From: Pengzhenrongella sp031582905
GTDB lineage: Bacteria; Actinomycetota; Actinomycetes; Actinomycetales; Cellulomonadaceae
DNA length: 64,000 bases
Reading direction: 5' to 3'
Assembly (NCBI RefSeq): GCF_031582905.1
Contig: NZ_CP133990.1
Coordinates: forward strand, 3,224,001 to 3,288,000
Of this stretch, positions 54,384-62,800 are shown one piece after another; the first letter of the stretch is position 1, and the number at the start of each line of letters is the position of its first letter. The notes beneath the pieces were generated by a model that searched no databases, had not been told where the DNA came from, and worked only from the letters and a program-made list of their open reading frames with translations. The position numbers and the translations under genes are program-made.

Positions 54384-54926
54384 TCAGGGGCCGAGGAAGA
54401 TCTGCGAGCACAGCATCGCCTCGCCGTCGAGCACGCAGCCGATGCCGATGCGGTCGACCTCCTCGCTGAGCAGGTTCGCCCGGTGCCCAGGTGAGCCCAT
54501 CCACGCCTCGACGACCTCGTCGGCCGGCACGGTCGCGCGGCTGAGGTTCTCGGCGGCGCGGGTCGCGGGGGCGCACGCCTCGAGCACGGGGTCCATGGGG
54601 GCGTGCTCGAGCCCGGCGCTGCCACGGAGGTCCTCCGCGCGCGCGAGCCCGGCCTCGACCGCGCAGTCCGAGCCGGTCAACTCGGGCAGGCCCTCCTCGG
54701 CGCGCACCGCGTTCGTCCCGGCGACGAGGGCGTCGGCGTAGACCTGCGGGTCGTTGGACTCCGAGCCGTCGACCCGAGGGACGTCCACGCTCGCCGACTC
54801 GGCGGCGTCGGCGGGTGCCGAGGCCGTGGTGGTGGGGCCGGGCGTCGTCGTGCAGCCCGACAGCACGCCTGCGCCCAGGACGAGCGCCGCGGCGACCGCG
54901 ACGCCCGTCCGGGCACCGGCGACCAT
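54384..54926 (-). CDS. CAP/SCP-domain lipoprotein
   Basis: A 180-residue lipoprotein: signal peptide with lipobox VLSGC (Cys near 25), a Thr/Pro/Ala spacer, then a CAP domain. The domain reads VAGTNAVRAEEGLPELTGSD, LARAEDLRGSAGLEHAPMDP (one conserved His), AAENLSRATVPADEVVEAWM and GSPGHRANLLSEEVDRIGIG (second His). This is the canonical bacterial SCP/CAP set, GxxHRANL included. Its ATG shares one base with the UDP-glucose dehydrogenase stop, so they are co-transcribed, although no functional link is known. Confidence 0.87.
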   Translation of the reverse strand: MVAGARTGVAVAAALVLGAGVLSGCTTTPGPTTTASAPADAAESASVDVPRVDGSESNDPQVYADALVAGTNAVRAEEGLPELTGSDCAVEAGLARAEDLRGSAGLEHAPMDPVLEACAPATRAAENLSRATVPADEVVEAWMGSPGHRANLLSEEVDRIGIGCVLDGEAMLCSQIFLGP

Positions 54927-56239
54927 CAGGGGCGACCGAGGGCCCGGTAGGTCCACCCGGCGGCGCGCCACGCGGCCGGGTCGAGCACGTTGCGGCCGTC
55001 GACGATGTTGCGCGTGCGCACCACGGCGCCAAGCTTCTCGGGGTCCAGCTCGCGGTACTCGGTCCACTCGGTGGCGAGCAGCACGACGTCGGCGCCGGTC
55101 GCGGCCTCCTCGGCGGTCGCCGCGAACGCGAGGTCGGGCCACTTGGCGCGCGCGTTCTCGATCGCCTCGGGGTCGGTCACCACGACGCGGGCACCCTGCA
55201 GCTGCATCTGCGCCGCGACGGACAGCGCCGGGGAGTCGCGGACGTCGTCGCTGTTCGGCTTGAACGACGCACCGAGGACCGCCACCCGGCGGCCGACGAT
55301 CGAGCCGTCGCAGACCTCGCGCGCGAGGTCGACCGTCCGCACCCGGCGACGCATGTTGATCGAGTCGACCTCACGCAGGAAGGACAGCGCCTGGTCGACG
55401 CCGAGCTCCCCGGCGCGGGCCATGAACGCACGGATGTCCTTGGGCAGGCACCCGCCGCCGAACCCCAGGCCGGCGTTGAGGAACCTGCGGCCGATGCGGG
55501 CGTCGTGCCCGATGGCGTCGGCGAGGCTCGTGACGTCGGCACCGGTCGCCTCGCACAGCTCGGCCATCGCGTTGATGAACGAGATCTTGGTCGCGAGGAA
55601 CGAGTTCGCGGCGACCTTGACGAGCTGGGCGGTGGCGAAGTCGGTGACGATGAGCGGGATGCCCTCCGACAGCGGCGTCGCGTAGACCTCGTCGAGCGCG
55701 GCCTTGGCACGCTCGCCGGCCTCGCCCTCCGGGACGCCGTACACGAGGCGGTCCGGGTGCAGGGTGTCCTGCACCGCGAAGCCCTCGCGCAGGAACTCCG
55801 GGTTCCACACCAGGGTCGCGGTCGAGCCGGCCTCGCGGAGGCGCTCAGCCAGCCGCTCGGCCGTGCCCACCGGGACGGTCGACTTGCCGACGACGAAGTC
55901 GTCCGCGCCGAGGTAGGGCAGCACGCCCTCGATCGCGGCGTCGACGTAGGCGAGGTCCGCCCCGAACTCCCCGCGCTTCTGCGGCGTGCCGACGCAGATG
56001 AAGTGCACCTGCGCACCGGCGATCTCGCTCATGTCGGTGGTGAACCGCAGCCGCCCGCTCTGCGCGGTGTCGGCGAGCAGCTCGGGCAGGCCCGGCTCGA
56101 AGAACGGCGCCTGGGCGTTCGACAGCGCCTCGACCTTGGTCGCGTCGACGTCCACGCCGACGACGTCGTGCCCCAGCTGGGCCATGGCGGCGGCGTGCAC
56201 CGCGCCCAGGTAGCCGCAGCCGATGACGGAGATGCGCAT
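54926..56239 (-). CDS. ugd: UDP-glucose 6-dehydrogenase
   Basis: Oxidises UDP-glucose twice to UDP-glucuronate, a precursor of exopolysaccharides and teichuronic acids. 437 residues with all the family marks: Rossmann loop ISVIGCGYLGAVHAAAMAQL, CVGTPQKRGEFGADLAYVDA, KSTVPVGTAERLAERL, NPEFLREGFAVQDTLHPDRL, GLGFGGGCLPKDIRAFMARA with the catalytic Cys, and GASFKPNSDDVRDSPALSVA. ATG 56239 is unambiguous. The CAP lipoprotein follows directly on the same transcript. Confidence 0.95.
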   Translation of the reverse strand: MRISVIGCGYLGAVHAAAMAQLGHDVVGVDVDATKVEALSNAQAPFFEPGLPELLADTAQSGRLRFTTDMSEIAGAQVHFICVGTPQKRGEFGADLAYVDAAIEGVLPYLGADDFVVGKSTVPVGTAERLAERLREAGSTATLVWNPEFLREGFAVQDTLHPDRLVYGVPEGEAGERAKAALDEVYATPLSEGIPLIVTDFATAQLVKVAANSFLATKISFINAMAELCEATGADVTSLADAIGHDARIGRRFLNAGLGFGGGCLPKDIRAFMARAGELGVDQALSFLREVDSINMRRRVRTVDLAREVCDGSIVGRRVAVLGASFKPNSDDVRDSPALSVAAQMQLQGARVVVTDPEAIENARAKWPDLAFAATAEEAATGADVVLLATEWTEYRELDPEKLGAVVRTRNIVDGRNVLDPAAWRAAGWTYRALGRP

Positions 56240-56335
56240 GTGTGTGTCCCCTGTGTGGAAGGTGAAAGGCGCCCCGAGTCTAGGCCGGGGTGGCGGCGGA
56301 CCGTCCGGCGGTCCCCGCCGACGTCCGGGAGCCGG

Positions 56336-57805
56336 TCAGACGTCCAGCAGCGTCCTGATCGGCTCGAGGGTGAAGTAGATGACGAAGAGGACGGCGGACA
56401 GCCACATGAGGGGGTGGACCTCGCGGGCCTTGCCGAGCGCCACCTTGAGCACCACGAAGGTGATGAAGCCCGCGCCGATGCCGGTCGTGATCGAGTACGT
56501 GAACGGCATGAGGATGATCGTGAGGAACGCCGGGATGGCGATCTCGTAGCTGGACCACGTGATGCCCGACACCTGCATCATCATGAGGAAGCCGACGATG
56601 ACGAGCGCCGGCGTCGCCGCCTCGTACGGGACCATCGCCACCAGCGGGGACAGGAACGTCGCGAGCAGGAACGCGATGCCGGTGACGACCGATGCCAGGC
56701 CCGTCCGGGCGCCGTCGCCGACCCCGGTCGCGGACTCGATGTAGCTCGTGTTCGACGACACGCTGCCGGCGCCACCCGCCGCTGCGGCGAGCGAGTCGAC
56801 CACGAGGATCTGGCGCGTGCGCGGCGGGGTGCCCGTCTCGTCGAGCAGGTCGGCCTCGGCGCCGATGGCGACCATCGTGCCCATGGTGTCGAAGAAGTCG
56901 GCGAGCATGATCGAGAAGACGAGCAGGACGACCGCGACGATGCCGATCTTCTCGATCGACCCGAACAGCGAGAACTGGCCGAGCAGCGAGAAGTCCGGGG
57001 CGGCGACGAGCTGGTCGGGCAGCGCCGGGACGTCCAGGCTCCAGCCGTTCGGGTTGTCCTCGCTGCGGCCACCGATGCCGACGATCGCCTCCAGAGCCAC
57101 CGCGAGCAGGGTCGCGGTGACGATGGAGATGAGGATCGCCCCGCGCACCCGGCGCGCCATGAGCACGATCATCAGCAGCAGCCCGACGACGAACACCAGG
57201 ATCGGCCACCCGACCAGCGACCCGCCCGTGCCCAGCTGCAGCGCCGTGCCCTGACCCTGGGTCACGAACCCGGCGTCGACCAGGCCGATGAGGGCGATGA
57301 ACAGGCCGATCCCGACGCTGATCGCCGTCTTGAGCTGCACCGGCACGGCCCGGAACACCGCCTCGCGGAACCCGGTCAGCACGAGCACGAGGATGATCAG
57401 GCCCTCGAGGACGACCAGGCCCATCGCGTCGGCCCACGTGACGTCCGGGAGGGACGCGATCGAGAACGCGACGACGGCGTTGAGGCCCAGGCCGGCCGCG
57501 AGCGCCAGCGGGAAGTTCGCGACGACCCCCATGAGGATCGTCATGACGCCGGCGACCAGCGCCGTGGTGGCGGCGACCATGCCCAGGTTCGGGCCGTCCG
57601 TCCCGCCGCCCAGGAACTGCCCGGTCCCGTCCGGGATCGTGCCGATGATCAGCGGGTTCAGCACGATGATGTAGCTCATCGCGAAGAAGGTCACGAGCCC
57701 GCCGCGCACCTCGGCGCCGACGGTCGAACCGCGCTCGGTGATCTTGAAGAACCGGTCGATCGCGCCGGTCGGGGCCGCCGGCTTCGTGGGGGTCGAGGTC
57801 GCCAT
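56336..57805 (-). CDS. NCS2 purine permease, AzgA (guanine/hypoxanthine) type
   Basis: A 489-residue transporter with 13-14 helices of the AzgA/PbuG branch of nucleobase symporters. Conserved sequence: RGGLVTFFAMSYIIVLNPLI, GLGLNAVVAFSIASLPDVTW, GFREAVFRAVPVQLKTAISV with GIGLFIALIGL, SIMLADFFDTMGTMVAIGAE, SNTSYIESATGVGDGARTGL (the substrate-site motif) and PYEAATPALVIVGFLMMMQV. ATG 57805 (MATSTPTKPAAPTGAIDRFF) was chosen over a longer frame without membrane logic. A strong inverted repeat lies just upstream and may regulate it. Confidence 0.92.
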   Translation of the reverse strand: MATSTPTKPAAPTGAIDRFFKITERGSTVGAEVRGGLVTFFAMSYIIVLNPLIIGTIPDGTGQFLGGGTDGPNLGMVAATTALVAGVMTILMGVVANFPLALAAGLGLNAVVAFSIASLPDVTWADAMGLVVLEGLIILVLVLTGFREAVFRAVPVQLKTAISVGIGLFIALIGLVDAGFVTQGQGTALQLGTGGSLVGWPILVFVVGLLLMIVLMARRVRGAILISIVTATLLAVALEAIVGIGGRSEDNPNGWSLDVPALPDQLVAAPDFSLLGQFSLFGSIEKIGIVAVVLLVFSIMLADFFDTMGTMVAIGAEADLLDETGTPPRTRQILVVDSLAAAAGGAGSVSSNTSYIESATGVGDGARTGLASVVTGIAFLLATFLSPLVAMVPYEAATPALVIVGFLMMMQVSGITWSSYEIAIPAFLTIILMPFTYSITTGIGAGFITFVVLKVALGKAREVHPLMWLSAVLFVIYFTLEPIRTLLDV

Positions 57806-57820
57806 GAGCGCATGGTGGCA

Positions 57821-57848
57821 GACGGCGACGTGCCGCCACGTCGCCGTC
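57821..57848. promoter_or_regulatory. 12-bp inverted repeat upstream of the purine permease
   Basis: GACGGCGACGTG (57821-57832) and its exact complement (57837-57848) around a 4-bp centre, 16 bp before the permease ATG. It could be a repressor operator or an RNA hairpin that masks the ribosome-binding site. I see no purine-riboswitch consensus. Confidence 0.6.
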
Positions 57849-58041
57849 CGTGACAGTTCACATGCCCGCAACACGGGCACGGGCGCGGGCGACGCGACAG
57901 AGATCACAGGCACGGGCCCTTGATGAGCCGCCGACCCCACCGATCGGGTCCAGGCCCGCCAGGGCAGCCCTGCCGCGAGGCGGGGACCCCGAGCCACGAA
58001 CCGGATCTCGACTACGTGGCCTCTCGACGACAGGACTTCCC

Positions 58042-59765
58042 GTGCGCGACGCACCTGCAGCCGGCGCTCGAACGCTCGCCACATCCCTCCCCGCCTGGGC
58101 AGCCGCCCTCCTGGTGGGCCTCACGACCGCGCTGGCGGGCGCGGTCGGCGTCGCCGCGGGTGCTCCGGCGGGCGCAGCCGTGCCGACGATCAGCCCCACC
58201 ACCTGGTATTCGCTGGTCAACTGGCGCAGCCGGGACACCCTCGGCGTCGACGCCGCCTCCCTGCTCCCGGTGCCTCCGTCACCCAGCAGGCTGCGGGGGT
58301 CGCCACCCACCAGAAGTTCCGGTTCGTCCCGGTCGCCGACGGGCGCTACGAGCTGCAGGCCCAGCACTCCGGACTGGTCGTCGGGATCGACGCGCGCACC
58401 GGCTCGCTGGCCACCCAACGCGTGCGCAGCGGCGCCCCGACCGAGCAGTTCTCGATCGCCCCCGGCTCGTCCGGTCGCATCAAGCTCATCAGCCGGGCCA
58501 GCGGGATGGCACTGGGGGTGGTCGGCGCCTCGAAGGTCGACGGCACCCGGCTCGACCAGGCACCGGACACCAACGCCACCCATCAGCAGTGGACGCTGGT
58601 CAGCCGCGACGCCGTCACGACCCCGGCCGCCGAGCCGTCGGCGGCTCCGGCGCCTGAGCCCGTGCCCGTGCCGGCCCCGGATGCCGTCCCTGCGCTGACC
58701 TTGACCTACCTCTACCCCCTCGTCGACCCCACGGCCGGCCCGGGTGCGGCGAACGCCGGACCGCGGCAGCTCATCGGCGTCGACCCGGGTCACAGCACCA
58801 CGCCGGGCGTGGTGCTCCCGTCCACGGTGTGCGTGCCCAGCGGCGTCGAGATCGTCCGGACCGCCGGCCTGGCCGAGGCGGACGTGCCGACGTGGATCCT
58901 GCCCGGCTCCTCGCTGCCCGCGGGCGTGACCGTGGCCAGCGAGCACCACCCGCTCGAGCACTACGGCCTGTCCTCCGACTGCGGTGACGGCACCCTGCCG
59001 GAGGACACCACGCCGGACGAGGTCACCCCGATCGAGCCGCCCGTCAGCGCTCCCGCCCCGGCGCCCGCGACCAGCGGACCGGGCACGTGGGCGCCCTGGC
59101 CGACGGCCACGGCGTCCCGGAAGGTCTCGGCCACCATCGAGGTCACCGGGACGTTCGACGGGAACCTCACCGAGTACTACGGCCTCAGCAGCGGGGACCA
59201 GACCGAGGGCCAGCCGCCCATGTTCGAGCTTGCCGACGGCGCCCGGATCAAGAACGTCATCCTGGGCGTCGGGGCCGGTGACGGCATCCACTGCCGCGGT
59301 ACGTGCACGGTCGAGAACGTGTGGTGGCTCGACGTCGGCGAGGACGCCGCCACCTTCAAGGGCACCTCCGCGACGCAGACCATGACGGTCGTGGGAGGTG
59401 GCGCCCGCAAGGCCTCCGACAAGGTCTTCCAGCACAACGGCCCGGGCACCTTCATGATCCGCGACTTCCAGGTGGAGGGCTTCGGCAAGCTGTACCGGTC
59501 CTGCGGCAACTGCTCGAAGCAGTACGCCCGGACGGTCGTCGTCGACGACGTCCGGGTGCAGGCCCCCGGCAAGTCCGTGGTCGGGATCAACTCCAACCTC
59601 GGCGACCGCGCGACGCTGACCCGCCTCACCGTCGTCGGCGACCCCTACCGGAAGATCTCGGTGTGCGACGAGTACCGGGGCGTCACGTCTGGTGAGCCGA
59701 CCAAGGTCGCCAGCGGCCCGTCCACCGCGTGCGGCTACACGGCGTCGGACGTCACCTACCGCTGA
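58042..59765 (+). CDS. secreted pectate lyase, PL3 with N-terminal ricin-type domain (frameshifted)
   Basis: A secreted enzyme of about 574 residues that cleaves polygalacturonate by beta-elimination. Signal-like start (LPAWAAALLVGLTTALAGAV), then a ricin/CBM13-like region (residues about 50-200: GRYELQAQHSGLVVGIDART, GRIKLISRASGMALGVVGAS). A Pro/Ala linker and an unassigned domain follow, then PL3 (about 350-574): KKN-type strand ADGARIKNVILGVGAGDGIH, TVENVWWLDVGEDAATFKGT and QVEGFGKLYRSCGNCSKQYA. The Asp-Val-x-Glu-Asp calcium/active-site block is intact. The frame breaks near 58270 (one missing G). Start GTG 58042. It converges on the pectinesterase. Confidence 0.85.
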
Positions 59766-59793
59766 CGGCCGGACCTGCTCGGCCCCGAACGCA

Positions 59794-59839
59794 CGATGCG
59801 CGGCTGCCCGACCCCGGAGGGGCGGACGGCCGCGCATCG
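59794..59839. terminator. bidirectional hairpin between pectin-degradation genes
   Basis: Arms CGATGCGCGGC (59794-59804) and GCCGCGCATCG (59829-59839) with an inner complementary CCCC/GGGG portion. It lies between the convergent stops at 59765 and 59860. Confidence 0.8.
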
Positions 59840-59859
59840 CGCGTGCTACCGCTGGACGG

Positions 59860-62800
59860 TCACTTCCAGGTCAGCTCGCTGACACCGATGTCCTCGCCGA
59901 GCCGCTGTGTGTAGATCCCGGCCGGCCAGGCGCCGGAGGCGTCGAGCCCGTTGGCCAGCATCCGGGCGATGCCGATGGCACCGGTCGCCTGGAAGTGGGT
60001 GTTGTCCACGATGCCCTCCTCGTAGTTCGGAGTGCCGACCGGCATGTGCATGAACCACTGCTTGCTGGCCTCCGGGCCGAGCTCGGTGTACTTCGCCAGG
60101 GTGGCCGACGTCAGGTCGACGACGGGCACGTCCTGGCTGTTCGCCAGCTCGATGGCCGCCTCCGGGTAGCCCTTGTGGGTCACCAGGGCCGGGCCGGTCT
60201 CCACGCCGTTCACCGTGGCGAACTTGCGACGCTCCACCGAGGCCACCATCACGGGCTTGGCGCCGCGCGCCTTCGCACCGTCGATGAACAGCTGCAGGTT
60301 GTACTGGAACGTCCCCGGCGTCCGGGCGTCGCCCAGCGGCACGAACTTCGCCGGGTCGTCGTCCTCGTCGTTGTGCGCGAAGCTCACCAGCAGGTAGTCA
60401 CCGGGCTGGATCTCGGCCCAGATCTTCTCCAGCCAGCCCTCGGCCATGAACGTCTTGGTGCTCCGGCCCGACTGGGCGAAGTTGCGCACCGTGACGCTCT
60501 CGTCGAGGTAGAGCGGCAGCGCCTGGCCCCAGCCGGCCCGCGGGGCGCGGTCGGCCTTGTAGTCCGCGGCGGTGGAGTCGCCGGCGACGAACACCGAGAT
60601 GTCGCCGTCGGTCTCGCCGACCGGGACCGTCGCGGAGGCGGTGGCGGCCGTCGCGAGGTTGCCCACGAAGTCCACCGCGACGACCCGGTAGTGGTTCTCC
60701 AGGCCCCGACCCGCGCTCATGTCCGTGAAGGACGTCTGGCTGATCGGCTGCGGCGTCAGCTGCGACCAGATGGTCCCGTCGCCGTCGAAGCCGCGGTACA
60801 CCAGGTAGCCCTTGACGTCGTCGGCCGTCGAGGCGGTCCAGCTCAGCTGCACCGTGCTCGTCGTCGCCTCGTCGAAGTCGGCCGTCACCGTCGCCGGGGC
60901 GTCGGGGGCCGTCACGTCACCGGCGTCGGGGGCGTGCTGACCGGTGGGGTTCCACCCGTCGGTGCCCTCGAGGTAGTCCCACTTGGTCATGCCGGCGGCC
61001 TCGGCCGCGGACAGGACCGGGCGGTCGGCGCTGGCTGCACCGGCCCCGGCACCCGAGTTGTTGAACTCGGCGAACCGGCCGTAGGCCTTCCAGTCCAGGC
61101 CCGCGGAGGAATCCCGCCACGGGGTGGCCCGCACGGCGGCCGGCAGGACGGTGTCACGGACGAGCACCTGGCCCTTGAACACCTCGTCCGGGGACCACGG
61201 GCGGCCCAGGTACAGGGCCGTGTCACTGGTGACCGTGCTGTCGGTCAGCAGGAAGCCGAAGCCCTGCGCCGCGTAGGTCCGCGAGGCGAACACGTACGGC
61301 GTCGAGACGCGGTTCGTGATGTGCACCTCGGTGCGGTCCAGGACGGCGGTGCCGCGGCCGTAGACCGCGTCGACGTCGCCCTCGATGTAGCTGTCCACGA
61401 AGTACGCACGGCCGAGCACCGTGGCGTCCGTGCCCGAGCGCGTGCTCACCTGGAGCGTGTTCTTGTTGCCCAGGACGCGCACGTTCTCGAAGACGAGGCG
61501 GTCGCCCTCGGTGTGCAGGGCGGACGCGGTCTGGTCGCCGGCGGCCTCGTCGTAGCTGTTGGAGATCGTCAGGTCACGCATCGTGACGTCGCCGGCCTTG
61601 ACGTAGACCGTGCGGCTGCCGGAACCGCCCAGCGTCCCGGTGCCGTCCGGCTTGGGCGTGCTCGCCGCGTTGTCGTAGTCGATCACCACGTCCGCCGCGT
61701 CGCCGGTGGACCCGACGAGCTCGACGTACGCGTTCTCCAGCGTCAGCGTCTCGCGGTACGCGCCCGGGAGGATGGCGATCGTCTTCGGGTCCGCCGCGGT
61801 GCCCGCACCGGCCGCCGTGATGGCCGCCTGCACGGTGGTGTAGGCGCCGTCCGCACCCGACGGGTCGACCAGCAGGTCGTGCGCCGGGATGGTCGGCTCG
61901 ACACCGGTGACGGACGCCGAGGACGACGCCGCCGACTCGTTCGCCGCGGTGTCCACCGCGGTGACGACGTAGTGGTAGGTCGTGCCCGCCACCAGGCCGC
62001 GGTCGACGTACTCGGTGCCGGTGATCTCGGCCGCGGTGAGCAGGTTCTCCGCGGTGAGCTCGACCGTCGCGCTCGTCGAGCGGTACACCCGGTAGCCACC
62101 GAGGTCGGTGGCCGCCGAGGCGTCCCAGGCGAGCGACACGGTGCCGGTCTCGTTGGCCGTGGCTGCGAGGCCCGTGACGGCGTCCGGGGCCACCAGGTCG
62201 GTCTTCGGCGGCGTGGTCCCCGTGGGGTTCCAGCCGTCGGTGCCGGCGAGGTAGTTCCAGCGCGTGTACTTCTGCGACTGCTCGATGCTCAGCTGGGGAC
62301 GGCTCGCGTTGACGACCGCACCCGGGCCCGAGTTGTTGAACTCGAACAGACGAGCCTGGTCCCAGGTGACCATCCAGTTCGCCCAGGCGTCGTCGCGGAT
62401 CGCGGCGGGCAGGACGGTGTCGCGGACGACGGCCTGCGACCACGCGGTCTCGGCGCTCATCCACGGACGTCCGAGGGAGAACGTCTTGTCCGGGGCGTCG
62501 CTGGTGACGACGGAGTCGGTGATGAGGAACCCGAACTCGTGGGTCTCGTCGGTCGACGGCGCCAGCATGTAGCCGTTGTTGCTGTCGCTGCCGCGGGTGG
62601 ACAGGTGGATCGTGCTGTCGTCGATGACGACCGTCCCACGCCCGTAGATGAAGTCGACGTCGCCCTCGATGTAGCTGTCGATGACGTAGGTCCGGGCCGG
62701 GACGCCCTGCATGCGGGAGTTGAACAGGACGGTGTCCTGGTCACCGAGCAGGCGGACGTTGCGCAGGATCCCCTTGTCGGCCTGCGTGTGCAGGGCCAGC

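Noticed and set aside
54815..57853. A 1012-codon plus-strand open frame across ugd and the purine permease
   Set aside because: Opposite two well-conserved genes and composed of Arg/Asp/His-rich shadow sequence.
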